Assembly: GCF_013155545.1 (NCBI RefSeq)
Contig: NZ_JABJVV010000008.1
Coordinates: forward strand, 62,001 to 126,000
DNA: 64,000 nt
From: Caenimonas soli
Lineage (GTDB): Bacteria; Pseudomonadota; Gammaproteobacteria; Burkholderiales; Burkholderiaceae_C
Reading direction: 5' to 3'
In this document: positions 18,339-27,753 of the stretch, one piece after another
How the letters are laid out: each line of letters opens with the position of its first letter
Numbering within the stretch: the stretch's first letter is position 1
The notes under the pieces: model-generated
What the model was told of the DNA's origin: nothing
Seen by the model: only the letters and a program-made list of their open reading frames with translations
Database searches by the model: none
Program-made: the position numbers and the translations under genes

Positions 18339-19027
18339 ACCAAGACCTGTCGATCCTGCAACTGGTGCTCAATGCCAGCTGGGTGGTGCAACTCGTCATG
18401 CTGCTGCTGATAGGGGTATCCATCTCCAGCTGGGCCGCCATCTTCCGCAAGCTGTTCGCCCTGAAACGGGTCAACACCCTCAACGACGACTTCGAGCGCG
18501 ACTTCTGGTCCGGCACCAGCCTGAACGACCTGTTCTCGGCGGCGGCGCAGAACGCCAAGACGGCCGGCCCGATGGAACGCATCTTCGCCAGCGGCATGCG
18601 GGAATACAGCAAGCTGCGCGAACGCCGCATCTCCGACGCCGGCACCCTGCTCGACGGCGCGCGCCGCGCCATGCGCGCCAGCTACCAGCGCGAGCTGGAT
18701 GCCGTGGAGACCCACCTCTCGTTCCTGGCGTCGGTCGGCTCCGTCTCGCCTTACGTGGGCCTGTTCGGCACCGTGTGGGGCATCATGCATGCCTTTATCG
18801 GCCTGGCCAGCCTGCAGTCCGTGACGCTGGCCACCGTGGCCCCCGGCATCGCCGAAGCCCTGGTCGCCACCGCCATCGGCCTGTTCGCCGCGATCCCGGC
18901 CGTCGTGGCGTATAACCGCTTTGCCCGCGACATCGACCGCGTCGCGATCAAGCTGGAGACCTTCATCGAAGAGTTCTCCAACATCCTGCAGCGCAACCTG
19001 GGCGCGCACTCGGCGTCCGGGCACTGA
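18335..19027 (+). CDS. tolQ: Tol-Pal system protein TolQ
   Basis: TolQ is the proton-channel subunit of the TolQRA motor that energises outer membrane constriction at division. The 230-aa protein has three membrane segments, about residues 13-35, 135-160 and 170-195, with the conserved GLFGTVWGIMHAF stretch. ATG 18335 is fixed by the ATGA overlap with ybgC; the open frame upstream would give 30 extra residues inside ybgC. tolR follows after 14 bp. Confidence 0.95.
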   Translation: MNQDLSILQLVLNASWVVQLVMLLLIGVSISSWAAIFRKLFALKRVNTLNDDFERDFWSGTSLNDLFSAAAQNAKTAGPMERIFASGMREYSKLRERRISDAGTLLDGARRAMRASYQRELDAVETHLSFLASVGSVSPYVGLFGTVWGIMHAFIGLASLQSVTLATVAPGIAEALVATAIGLFAAIPAVVAYNRFARDIDRVAIKLETFIEEFSNILQRNLGAHSASGH

Positions 19028-19041
19028 CACCGGAGCACCAC

Positions 19042-19467
<426 letters not shown>

Positions 19468-19474
19468 GCACAGC

Positions 19475-20377
19475 ATGCACGACAGCGCCGATCGCCTCGA
19501 TTTCGCGCCGCCGCCGGAACCGGCCGCCATTCGGGCTTTCGTGCTGGCCATCCTGGCCCACGTGCTGCTGATGATTGCCCTGACCTGGGGCATCAACTGG
19601 AACCGCGACGCCGAAAACGTCGCCGCCGAGGCCGAACTCTGGTCCAGCGTGCCGCAGCAGGCCGCGCCCAAGGTCGTCACGGCGCCTCCGCTGCCGACGC
19701 CGCCCCCTCCTAAGCCCGAGCCGAAGCCCGAGCCCAAGGTCGAGCCCCCGCCGGCGCCACCTGTGAGCAAGGCACCGGACATCGCGCTGGAGCGCGAGAA
19801 GAAGCGCCGAGAACTGGCCGAACGCCGGCAGGAAGAACTGGAACGCCAGAAGAAGCTCGAAGCGCGCAAGAAGCAGGAAGAACTCAAGCGCCAGGAAGAA
19901 ATCGCGGAGCAGAAAGCCGAGGAAGAGAAGAAAAAGAAGAAGGCCGAAGAGCTGGCGAAGGCCAAGGAGAAGCAGGAGGCGGCCAAGGCCAAGCAGGACG
20001 AAGCCAAGATGGCCGCGCTGCGCAAGGAAAACATGGAGCGGATGATGAAGGGTGCTGCGGGCACCGGGCCGCCTTCGGCAACGGGCACTGCCGCGCGTTC
20101 ATCCGGCCCTTCCGACAGTTATGCCGGCCGGATTCGCGCGCGCGTCAAACCGAACATCGTGTTCACGGACGACATAGCGGGCAATCCGACAGCCGAAGTC
20201 GAGGTGCGCCTGGCACCCGACGGCACCATCACCGGGAAACGCGTCGTCAAGTCCAGTGGCGCCAAGTCCTGGGACGAAGCCGTGCTGCGCGCACTAGACA
20301 AGACCGAGATCTTGCCTCGCGACGTGGACGGCCGTGTCCACTCGCCGTTGATCATCGAGTTCCGGCCCAAGGGCTGA
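19475..20377 (+). CDS. tolA: Cell envelope integrity protein TolA
   Basis: The 300-aa protein has an inner-membrane anchor at about 21-40, a Pro-rich segment (about 68-95, repeated KPEPK), a long Lys/Glu/Ala helical domain (about 100-190), and a C-terminal TonB/TolA domain that would reach TolB-Pal at the outer membrane. The order matches TolA, but no tolB or pal follows: dnaE converges 11 bp after the stop. Confidence 0.93.
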   Translation: MHDSADRLDFAPPPEPAAIRAFVLAILAHVLLMIALTWGINWNRDAENVAAEAELWSSVPQQAAPKVVTAPPLPTPPPPKPEPKPEPKVEPPPAPPVSKAPDIALEREKKRRELAERRQEELERQKKLEARKKQEELKRQEEIAEQKAEEEKKKKKAEELAKAKEKQEAAKAKQDEAKMAALRKENMERMMKGAAGTGPPSATGTAARSSGPSDSYAGRIRARVKPNIVFTDDIAGNPTAEVEVRLAPDGTITGKRVVKSSGAKSWDEAVLRALDKTEILPRDVDGRVHSPLIIEFRPKG

Positions 20378-20387
20378 GGGCCCTGCT

Positions 20388-23300
20388 CTACTCGTAGACG
20401 ATCTGGGCACGGCCCTGGTCGGCTTGGGCCATCCAGCTCGCCAGCGCCGCATCGCTGGGAAAGAATTTCGCTTCCTCGCCCAGCTGCAGTTCGGCGACCG
20501 CTGCATCGCGTTTCAGCCAAAGCCGCACGCCCAGGCCGCGCACCAGCTCACCCTGCTCGGAGATTTCCCGCTTGGGCGGAAACTCCCGCACCAGGCGCTT
20601 GATGTCCGGCGCCTTGCCGTTGACGGCGACGCGCAGGAACTTGCCGAAGCGGCAACGCGCCGTGGCCAGGTCCCACACCTGGGTGATGCTCAGGCGAAAG
20701 CCGCCGGAGAAGCGATCAGGCTGCATCTTGGCCATCACGATGATCAGTTCATCGTCCTTGAGCAGGTGGCGATTGGCGTTGATCACGCCCTCGTCCGCCG
20801 TGGCCTCGATCATCCCGGACTTGTCGTCGAGCTTGAACAGCGCCAGCTTGCCGCGCTGGCCGTTGATCACGCGGAAATCGTTCACGATGCCGGCCAGCAG
20901 CTGGGGCTCGCGCGTGTCGATCAAATCGTCGATCTGGCGCTTCACGAAACGCCGCACTTCGAGCGTCACTTCGTCGAACAGGTGCCCCGACAGATAGAAG
21001 CCGACAGCCGTCTTCTCCAGGGTCAACCGCTCCTTCACGCCCCAGGGCATGGCCTCCACCAGCGGCGGCTCCTGCGTGCTGGCCGCGTGCGAATCGCCCA
21101 TGTCGAACAGCCCGCCCTGGTTGGCGTTGGCTTCAGTGGCGTTGGCGAAGTCGAAAGCGCGATCGATCGAGGCCACCATGGATGCGCGATTCAGCTGCAG
21201 TGCGTCGAAAGCGCCGGCCTTGATCAATGCTTCGACCGTGCGCTTGTTGATCCGCGTGCGGTCCACCCGGACGCAGAAGTCATAAAGGCTGGTGAAGGGT
21301 CCACCCTCTTCGCGCGCCCTGACGATCGCGTCGATCGCCTGCTGGCCGGTTCCCTTGACGGCGCCCAGGCCGTAGCGGATGACCTTGTCCGAAACCGGCT
21401 CGAACCGGTAAACCCCGCGGTTGACGTCGGGCGGCTCGAAGGTGAGCCCGAAATTCTTCTGCGCATCCTCGAACAACACCTTGAGCTTGTCGGTGTCGTC
21501 CATTTCCACCGTCATGTTGGCGCAGAAGAACTCGGCCGTGTAGTGGACCTTGAGCCAGCCGGTGTGATACGCCAGCAGCGAGTAGGCGGCGGCGTGCGAC
21601 TTGTTGAAGCCGTAGCCCGCGAACTTCTCCATCAAGTCGAAGATCTCGTCGGCCTTTTCCTCGACGATGCCGTTCCTGGCCGCGCCATCGCGGAAGATCT
21701 GACGGTGCTCGGCCATCTCCTCGGCCTTCTTCTTGCCCATGGCGCGGCGCAGCAGGTCGGCGCCGCCGAGCGAGTAGCCGCCCAGGATCTGCGCGGTCTG
21801 CATCACCTGCTCCTGGTAGACCATGATGCCGTAGGTCTCCGACAGCATTTCGGCCACCAGCGGGTGCGGATACTCCACCTGCTCGCGGCCGTTCTTGCGG
21901 GCCACGAAGGTGGGGATCAGGTCCATCGGACCCGGGCGGTACAGGGCGTTGAGCGCGATCAGGTCTTCCAGCCGGGTGGGCTTGGCATCGCGCAGCATGC
22001 CCTGCATGCCGCGGCTTTCAAACTGGAACACCGCCTCGGTCTTGCCGTCGGCGAACAGCTTGTAGGTATGCGCGTCGTCCAGCGCGATGTTCTCGAACGC
22101 GAACTCTTCCTGGCCCTTGTGGCGCGCGCGGATGAAGTCCTTGGCGATCTCCAGGATCGTGAGGGTGGCCAGTCCCAGGAAGTCGAACTTCACCAGGCCG
22201 GCGGCCTCCACGTCGTCCTTGTCGTACTGGCTCACGGCCGAGTCGCTGCCCGGCTGCTGGTACAGCGGGGTGAAGTCGGTCAGCTTGCCCGGCGCGATCA
22301 GCACGCCGCCGGCGTGCATGCCGACGTTGCGGGTCAGGCCTTCCAGTTTCTGAGCCAGCGCCAGCAAGGTCTTGACCTCGTCTTCGCGCTGCAGCCGTTC
22401 CGCGAGGATAGGCTCGGCCTTGATGGCATCGGCGATCGTGATGTGCTGGCCCGGCTTGTTGGGGATCAGCTTGCTGATGCCGTCGCAGAAGGTGTAGCTC
22501 ATGTCCAGCACCCGGCCCACGTCGCGGATGGCGGCGCGCGCCGCCATGGTGCCGAAGGTCGCGATCTGGCTCACGGCCTCCTTGCCGTACTTGTCCTTGA
22601 CGTAGTCGATGACACGGTCGCGGTTGGACTGGCAAAAATCGATGTCGAAGTCGGGCATCGACACCCGCTCCGGGTTGAGGAAACGCTCGAACAGCAGGTT
22701 GTATTGCAGCGGATCGAGGTCGGTGATCTTCAGCGAATAGGCGACCAGCGAGCCGGCGCCCGAACCCCGTCCCGGCCCTACCGGGCAGCCATGGCTCTTG
22801 GCCCAGTTGATGAAATCGCCCACGATCAGGAAGTAGCCGGGGAACCCCATCTTCAGGATGGTGTTGATCTCGAACTCCAGCCGCTGCACGTAGCGCGGCA
22901 TCTCCTTGTCGCGCTGCGCCGCATCCCGGTACAGGTGCTGCATCCGCTCCTTCAGGCCCTCGTGCGAGGCGAAGCGGAAGTACTCGTCGATCGGCATGCC
23001 GTTCGGCGTGGGGTAATCCGGCAGCCGGGGCTTGCCCAGTTCCAGCACCAGGTTGCAGCGTTTGGCGATCTCCAGCGTGTTGGCCACGGCCGCGGGCACA
23101 TCCGCGAACAACTGTTCCATCTGGGCCTGCGGCTTGAAATACTGCTCGCGCGTGAACTTGCGCACCCGCCGCTGGTTGCCCAGGATCTCGCCCTCGGAGA
23201 TGCAAACGCGCGCCTCGTGGGCCTCGTAGTCTTCGTCGGTGGTGAACTGCACCGGATGCGTGGCGACCACCGGCAGGTTGAGTCGCGCGGCCAGCTGCAC

Positions 23301-23846
23301 GGCAGCGGCCACATGGGCCTCGTCGTCGGGACGGCCGGCGCGCTGCAGCTCGATGTAGAAGCGATGCGGAAAGATCGATGCCAGCTCGAGCGCCATGTCA
23401 CCGGCGCGCTGGGGATCGCCTTGCACCAGGGCCTGGCCCACCGGGCCGGCCTGGGCGCCGGAGAGCACGATCAGGCCCTGGCCGTACTCGCGCAGCCATT
23501 CGAGCTTGCAGACGGCCTGCGCCTTCACGACGTTCTGCGTCCAGGCGCGTGCCAGCAGCTCGCACAGATTCAGGTAACCCTGCTTGCTCTGCACCAGAAC
23601 CACCATGCGCGACAGCATGGTCGCGTCCTTGGCCAGGCCCTGCAGCAGGATTTCGGCGCCGATGATCGGCTTGACACCGGCGCTACGCGCGGCTTTGTAG
23701 AACTTGATGGCGCCGAACAGGTTGTTCAGGTCGGTGATGGCGAGGGCGGGCTGGTGATCGCCCGCCGCCGCCTTGATGGTTTCGTCGATGCGGTTGGTGC
23801 CGTCGACGATGGAAAACTCGGTGTGCAGGCGCAAATGGACGAACAT
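20388..23846 (-). CDS. dnaE: DNA polymerase III alpha subunit
   Basis: This 1152-aa protein is the replicative polymerase, with the N-terminal PHP domain (FVHLRLHTEFSIVDG), the catalytic Asp motif MPDFDIDFCQ, the SLVAYSLKI and GYGFNKSHAAAYS blocks, tandem HhH and OB-fold domains towards the C-terminus. Length is normal for DnaE1. No Shine-Dalgarno sequence precedes ATG 23846. A TACAAT box ends 7 nt upstream of it, so the transcript may be leaderless. A second, error-prone DnaE is at 55203-58373. Confidence 0.97.
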   Translation of the reverse strand: MFVHLRLHTEFSIVDGTNRIDETIKAAAGDHQPALAITDLNNLFGAIKFYKAARSAGVKPIIGAEILLQGLAKDATMLSRMVVLVQSKQGYLNLCELLARAWTQNVVKAQAVCKLEWLREYGQGLIVLSGAQAGPVGQALVQGDPQRAGDMALELASIFPHRFYIELQRAGRPDDEAHVAAAVQLAARLNLPVVATHPVQFTTDEDYEAHEARVCISEGEILGNQRRVRKFTREQYFKPQAQMEQLFADVPAAVANTLEIAKRCNLVLELGKPRLPDYPTPNGMPIDEYFRFASHEGLKERMQHLYRDAAQRDKEMPRYVQRLEFEINTILKMGFPGYFLIVGDFINWAKSHGCPVGPGRGSGAGSLVAYSLKITDLDPLQYNLLFERFLNPERVSMPDFDIDFCQSNRDRVIDYVKDKYGKEAVSQIATFGTMAARAAIRDVGRVLDMSYTFCDGISKLIPNKPGQHITIADAIKAEPILAERLQREDEVKTLLALAQKLEGLTRNVGMHAGGVLIAPGKLTDFTPLYQQPGSDSAVSQYDKDDVEAAGLVKFDFLGLATLTILEIAKDFIRARHKGQEEFAFENIALDDAHTYKLFADGKTEAVFQFESRGMQGMLRDAKPTRLEDLIALNALYRPGPMDLIPTFVARKNGREQVEYPHPLVAEMLSETYGIMVYQEQVMQTAQILGGYSLGGADLLRRAMGKKKAEEMAEHRQIFRDGAARNGIVEEKADEIFDLMEKFAGYGFNKSHAAAYSLLAYHTGWLKVHYTAEFFCANMTVEMDDTDKLKVLFEDAQKNFGLTFEPPDVNRGVYRFEPVSDKVIRYGLGAVKGTGQQAIDAIVRAREEGGPFTSLYDFCVRVDRTRINKRTVEALIKAGAFDALQLNRASMVASIDRAFDFANATEANANQGGLFDMGDSHAASTQEPPLVEAMPWGVKERLTLEKTAVGFYLSGHLFDEVTLEVRRFVKRQIDDLIDTREPQLLAGIVNDFRVINGQRGKLALFKLDDKSGMIEATADEGVINANRHLLKDDELIIVMAKMQPDRFSGGFRLSITQVWDLATARCRFGKFLRVAVNGKAPDIKRLVREFPPKREISEQGELVRGLGVRLWLKRDAAVAELQLGEEAKFFPSDAALASWMAQADQGRAQIVYE

Positions 23847-23852
23847 GCACGC

Positions 23853-23880
23853 ATTGTAGAAAGGGCGCGGCCCTTGACAG
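23853..23880 (-). promoter_or_regulatory. Promoter of dnaE, likely leaderless start
   Basis: On the minus strand, CTGTCA (23880-23875) and TACAAT (23858-23853) are 16 bp apart. Only six bases separate the -10 box from the ATG, so transcription would begin at or next to the start codon. Confidence 0.5.
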
Positions 23881-23899
23881 TTTCCTAAAATGAGCGACC

Positions 23900-24640
23900 G
23901 TGAATTCCGTCCTCAATATTTCCGCCTATCGTTTCGTAACGATTGAAGACCCCCAGGTGCTTCGGGAGACGCTGTCGAGCCGCGCCTCCTCGCTGGGCCT
24001 TTTGGGCACGATCCTGCTGGCGCAAGAAGGTATCAACCTGTTCCTGGCAGGCGACCCTGATGCGGTGCACGAATTTCTCGGTCAACTGCAAGCAGATGAA
24101 TGCTTTGCCGACCTGCAGGCCAAGGAGAGCTGGTCGGACCGGCAGCCGTTTCGCAAGCTGCTGGTCAAGGTCAAGCCCGAGATCATCCGCATGAACCACC
24201 CCGCCATCCAGCCGGCCCAGGGCCGCGCGCCCGCCATCGACGGGCCCACCGCCAAGCGCTGGCTCGACCAGGGGCACGACGACGAAGGACGCCCCGTCGT
24301 CACGTTGGATACCCGCAACGCGTTCGAGGTGGATCACGGCACTTTCGAAGGCGCTGTCGATTGGGGCCTGAAGAAATTCAGCGATTTCCCCGCGGCCTTC
24401 GACGCCCACAAGGCGCAGCTCGAAGGCAAGACCGTGGTGAGTTTTTGCACCGGCGGCATCCGCTGCGAGAAGGCGGCGATCTACATGCGCGAAGCCGGGC
24501 TGGACCACGTGTGGCAGCTGGATGGCGGCATCCTCAAATACTTCGAAGAAACCGGTGGGGCCCACTTCAAGGGCAACTGCTTCGTCTTCGACGAGCGCGA
24601 AGCCCTGGACCCTGAGCTCGACCCAGCAAGGGAAAGCTGA
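23900..24640 (+). CDS. trhO: tRNA uridine-5-oxyacetate hydroxylase (rhodanese family, TrhO/YceA)
   Basis: TrhO hydroxylates U34 of certain tRNAs in an oxygen-dependent way, the first step to ho5U/cmo5U. The 246-aa protein has an N-terminal acylphosphatase-like domain and a rhodanese domain with the active loop [13 protein letters not shown]. The GTG at 23900 is preceded by TAAAAT (23886-23891) at 8 nt and no ribosome site, again suggesting a leaderless message. The stop abuts the convergent DUF599 gene. Confidence 0.9.
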   Translation: MNSVLNISAYRFVTIEDPQVLRETLSSRASSLGLLGTILLAQEGINLFLAGDPDAVHEFLGQLQADECFADLQAKESWSDRQPFRKLLVKVKPEIIRMNHPAIQPAQGRAPAIDGPTAKRWLDQGHDDEGRPVVTLDTRNAFEVDHGTFEGAVDWGLKKFSDFPAAFDAHKAQLEGKTVVSFCTGGIRCEKAAIYMREAGLDHVWQLDGGILKYFEETGGAHFKGNCFVFDEREALDPELDPARES

Positions 24641-25336
24641 TCAGTCGCGCAGGGCGTGCAGCACCTCGGAGTGGAACTCTCGCGTGTAGAGCACGCCCAC
24701 GACCAGCGCCGTGGCCACGGCAAAGATCAGTGGCGAGAAGAACCAGGCAATTGCGGCGAACGAGAAATAGTAGGCGCGAATGCCGTCGTTGAATGTCTCG
24801 GCGGCCATGCCCAGCAGCTTGCCGGCCCGGTCGGCGAAATGCTCGCGCTCGAACTTGTTTTGGGCAAAGTCTTCCGGCGGGGGCATGGAGCCCAGCACCA
24901 ACGCCCCGAAGGTGTACTGGCGCATCGACCAGGTGAAGCGAAAGAAGGCATTGACGAAGATGCCCAGCAGCACCAGCACCTTCAGCTCGAACACCACCAT
25001 CGTGGTGCGGGTCGCGAAGGGAATCTCGCGCACGAACTCCGCCGCCTTGTCCGTGGTGCCAAGCAGCGCCAGCAGGCCGCCCATGATGATGATCGTCGCC
25101 GAGGCAAAGAACGAGGGACTGCTGGACAGGCTCTGGATGATGATCCCGTCCAGCACTCGCGGGTCCCGCCCCGTCGCCTGCAGCATCCAGTAGCGGCGGT
25201 AACGGTTGGTCGTGGCCAGCAGCGACGCCCGGCGCACGCCCCAGTGCCGCGCGAACCACGCGTAGCCTGCCCAGGCCGAAAAGAGCCAGACTACGGCCAG
25301 CCAGTCGTACCAGGGCAGCAGGGTGAGGACTTGCAT
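24641..25336 (-). CDS. DUF599 family membrane protein
   Basis: The 231-aa inner membrane protein has about four hydrophobic segments (near residues 8-27, 65-90, 110-130 and 190-215) and the conserved NRYRRYWMLQATGRDPRVLDGI block of DUF599. Function is unknown. I prefer ATG 25336 because TATGAT lies six bases upstream; ATG 25357 would add seven residues and has no ribosome site. The gene stands alone, tail to tail with trhO. Confidence 0.8.
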   Translation of the reverse strand: MQVLTLLPWYDWLAVVWLFSAWAGYAWFARHWGVRRASLLATTNRYRRYWMLQATGRDPRVLDGIIIQSLSSSPSFFASATIIIMGGLLALLGTTDKAAEFVREIPFATRTTMVVFELKVLVLLGIFVNAFFRFTWSMRQYTFGALVLGSMPPPEDFAQNKFEREHFADRAGKLLGMAAETFNDGIRAYYFSFAAIAWFFSPLIFAVATALVVGVLYTREFHSEVLHALRD

Positions 25337-25523
25337 GGGCGCATCATAGATTGTCATTGCGGGCTTGACCCGCTACTGTCCGAGATTTCAGAGCGCTGGC
25401 AATTGCTCGTGGATGTGAGCTTGCCCCGGGACCCATGGTCGCGGCGGTTCGCTGCTGTTGCCGGCCTGCGGGCGGGCGGCGAAGCCACGTGTGGGCGGGC
25501 TGTGACGCGCGGTCAGCCCGTTC

Positions 25524-25542
25524 CGCGCCTTTTCAAGGCGCG
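25524..25542. repeat. Perfect 8-bp hairpin CGCGCCTT/AAGGCGCG
   Basis: CGCGCCTT (25524-25531) and AAGGCGCG (25535-25542) enclose a 3-nt loop. There is no U tract on either strand. Confidence 0.6.
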
Positions 25543-25553
25543 AAAGCGGCGCC

Positions 25554-25653
25554 GGGGAACGGACTTGCGGGCTTCGGACTCATCGTGGACTGTCCTCGCA
25601 CTCCGGAGAGGCCCGCGCGCTGATCACGCGCAACGCCCGCAAGTCCATTCCCC
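25554..25653. repeat. 100-bp element bounded by 19-bp inverted repeats
   Basis: The left arm at 25554-25572 begins GGGGAACGGACTTGCGG. The right arm at 25635-25653 is its inverse with one mismatch, which becomes a G-U wobble in the minus-strand RNA. A 62-bp loop lies between. It resembles a small intergenic mobile or REP-like element, or a structured RNA. No other copy was noticed in the window. Confidence 0.5.
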
Positions 25654-25826
25654 GACGCCTCGGGCAGCCCTGATTGCGCGCCCCAGCCCGTCCACACGCG
25701 GCTTCGCTCGGACTTGGCTGGCGCGCCGCAGCCAACCGGCGCACAGCCTTGCCGCGAGGTGTTGGCGCGCAACAGCTGGATTGCGGGTCGCATCGAGCGA
25801 AAGAATGAGCGCCGGCGAACAGACCT

Positions 25827-26723
25827 CTAAGACAGCGGTTCCGGCGGAGTGAAGCGCGTCGGCGGCAACGGGATGAACTCGTGCTCGCCCGGCACCTGGC
25901 CCATGCGCTGGGCTTCCCAGTCGGCGCTGGCTTCGATGATGCGTTCCTTGCGGCTGGAAACGAAGTTCCACCACATGTGGCGCGGGGCATCCAGCGGCTC
26001 ACCGCCGATCACGACGAAGCGTGCCGGCCCGCCGGCTGTGACCACCGTGGACGCCCCCGGCTGCAGCACCGCCATCGCCTGCGGAGCGAGCAGTTCGCCA
26101 TCCACCGACACCTCCCCCAGCACGGGAAAGAGCGCCAACTCGGGCGCCAGCGCAGGTAGCTCGATGGACCCGCCTGCGGGCAGTGTCACGTCAAGGTACA
26201 GGGTCTGCGAGAACACGGCCACGGGAGACGAAGCCCCGAAGGCCTGGCCGATCAGCACCCTCACCTTGGCGTCGCCGAGCGCTACCTCGGGGATGGCCGA
26301 AGCCGGCGTGTGCGAGAACGAGGGCTCGTCTTCCTCGTGATCAAGAGGCAGGGCAGTCCACAGCTGCAGGCCGTGGTTGACGTAGCTCTTGCCCCGCAGC
26401 GCGTCCGGCCTGCGCTCCGAATGCACGATGCCCCGGCCCGACGTCATCCAGTTGATGGCGCCCGGCTCTATGAGCTGCTCGGTACCCAGGCTGTCGCGGT
26501 GCATCATGGCGCCGTCGAACAGGTAGGTCACCGTGGCCAGGCCGATGTGCGGATGCGGGCGCACGTCGTGGTTCGCGCCCGGCAACTCGGTCACCGGCCC
26601 GAAGTGGTCGAAGAAGATGAAGGGGCCGACGCTTCGCTGCCGCGCCGCCGGCAGCAACCGGCGGACCTTGAATCCGCCCCCCAGGTCTTTCTCATTCCCC
26701 GTGAGCTGCAGCTGTATCGCCAT
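25827..26723 (-). CDS. Pirin family protein (bicupin)
   Basis: The 298-aa protein has the pirin N-terminal cupin with the iron-site motif RPHPHIGLATVTYLFDG and HRDSLG, and a second cupin domain. Some pirins are quercetin 2,3-dioxygenases and others are redox-sensing regulators, so the substrate cannot be assigned. It is the last gene of a four-gene minus operon (pirin-DoxX-quinone reductase-pirin), 15 bp after the flavodoxin-fold gene. It is longer than the first pirin by 65 residues. Confidence 0.9.
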   Translation of the reverse strand: MAIQLQLTGNEKDLGGGFKVRRLLPAARQRSVGPFIFFDHFGPVTELPGANHDVRPHPHIGLATVTYLFDGAMMHRDSLGTEQLIEPGAINWMTSGRGIVHSERRPDALRGKSYVNHGLQLWTALPLDHEEDEPSFSHTPASAIPEVALGDAKVRVLIGQAFGASSPVAVFSQTLYLDVTLPAGGSIELPALAPELALFPVLGEVSVDGELLAPQAMAVLQPGASTVVTAGGPARFVVIGGEPLDAPRHMWWNFVSSRKERIIEASADWEAQRMGQVPGEHEFIPLPPTRFTPPEPLS

Positions 26724-26738
26724 GACGCCTCTCCTTTC

Positions 26739-27293
26739 TTAGCCTTTCAACCGCGTGGCGATGTCCGCCACGCGCTTTCCGAACAGCCGCGCCGTTGCCA
26801 GATCGCCGGCCGACATGTCCCCCGTTCCGCCGTCCGACGGCGACTGCGCGATGGCTCCGCTGTAAGAAACCAGGTAGTTGACGTCGTCGCGCTTGGCCGA
26901 TTTGGTGTTGGCGGGCATCAGGCCCTGGCTGACCCAGATCATCCCGTGCTGCATCGCCAGCGTGAACAGCGTCGTCAGCGTGCCCTGCTTGTCGCCGCTC
27001 ATGCCGGCGCTGTTGGTGAAACCGGCCGCCACCTTGTCCTTCCATTCCTGGGCGTACCAGGGCTTGGAGGAGGCATCGGCGAATTTCTTGAACTGCCAGC
27101 TCACACTGCCCATGTAGGTGGGCGTGCCGAAGATGATGCCATCGGCCGCCTTGAGCTGCTCCCACCCACCGGCGGCCAAGTTGCCCTCGGCATCGATGGG
27201 GACGAGTTCGCCGTTGGCCCCTTCGGCCACGGCTTGCGCCATGCGCTGGGTGTGGCCGTAGCCGGAGTGATAGACGACCGCGATGCGTGCCAT
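26739..27293 (-). CDS. WrbA-like flavodoxin-fold NAD(P)H:quinone oxidoreductase
   Basis: The 184-aa protein binds FMN through the flavodoxin phosphate loop (VVYHSGYGHTQRMAQ) and the GTPTYMGSVSWQFK block. WrbA-type enzymes reduce quinones by two electrons and avoid semiquinone radicals. The gene follows doxX by 4 bp and precedes pirin by 15 bp, in an operon that looks devoted to quinone or electrophile stress. It is slightly shorter than E. coli WrbA (198 aa). Confidence 0.88.
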   Translation of the reverse strand: MARIAVVYHSGYGHTQRMAQAVAEGANGELVPIDAEGNLAAGGWEQLKAADGIIFGTPTYMGSVSWQFKKFADASSKPWYAQEWKDKVAAGFTNSAGMSGDKQGTLTTLFTLAMQHGMIWVSQGLMPANTKSAKRDDVNYLVSYSGAIAQSPSDGGTGDMSAGDLATARLFGKRVADIATRLKG

Positions 27294-27297
27294 GGCT

Positions 27298-27723
27298 TCA
27301 GGCCCTGCCGCGCTTGCCGTCGAGGCTCCAGCGCCCGGCGCCGAAAGCGGCGAGCACCAGCAACCCGCCCAGCACGCCGATGTTCTTGTCGAAGGCCTGC
27401 TTCTGCATCATTTGCTGCGCAGCTTCAACGGCCCAATAGTTGTGGAAGATCGGCGTGATGACGGCCAGGAAGATGGCCAGCCCCAGCGCCGCCCAGCGTG
27501 TCTTCAAGCCGAACAGGACCAGCAGCCCCAGGCCCAGCTCGGCGACGATGGCGATCGCCGCACCGACCTCGGGCAACGGCAGGCCCTTGGCCGCGATGTA
27601 CCCGGCTACGCCGGCGAATCCGGCGATCTTGCCGTAGCCGGCCGGTATGAAGAGCCATGCAACGAGCGCGCGGCCGATCAGGGCCAGCGTGTCTTGTGCG
27701 GATGTGGATGTGGAGGGGGTCAT
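27298..27723 (-). CDS. DoxX family membrane protein
   Basis: The 141-aa protein has four predicted membrane helices and the DoxX pattern ALVAWLFIPAGYGKIAGF near the N-terminus and GLLVLAAFGAGRWSLD at the end. DoxX proteins are small quinone-linked or redox-stress membrane proteins with no settled activity. It is the second gene of the operon, 30 bp after pirin. Confidence 0.88.
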   Translation of the reverse strand: MTPSTSTSAQDTLALIGRALVAWLFIPAGYGKIAGFAGVAGYIAAKGLPLPEVGAAIAIVAELGLGLLVLFGLKTRWAALGLAIFLAVITPIFHNYWAVEAAQQMMQKQAFDKNIGVLGGLLVLAAFGAGRWSLDGKRGRA

Positions 27724-27753
27724 CGGGACTCCTTTATTGTGGTTGAAGAAAAA

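Larger units (their letters stand above)
25337..25826. other. Intergenic stretch with two stem-loops, no gene seen
   Basis: About 490 bp separate the DUF599 start from the pirin stop. Short minus-strand frames here look like shadows. Two inverted repeats stand out and are listed separately. No other signal was recognised. Confidence 0.6.

Noticed and set aside
20424..23888. 1154-codon plus-strand frame opposite dnaE
   Set aside because: dnaE on the minus strand is unmistakable, and the antisense product is a low-complexity His/Leu/Gly/Arg sequence typical of shadows.
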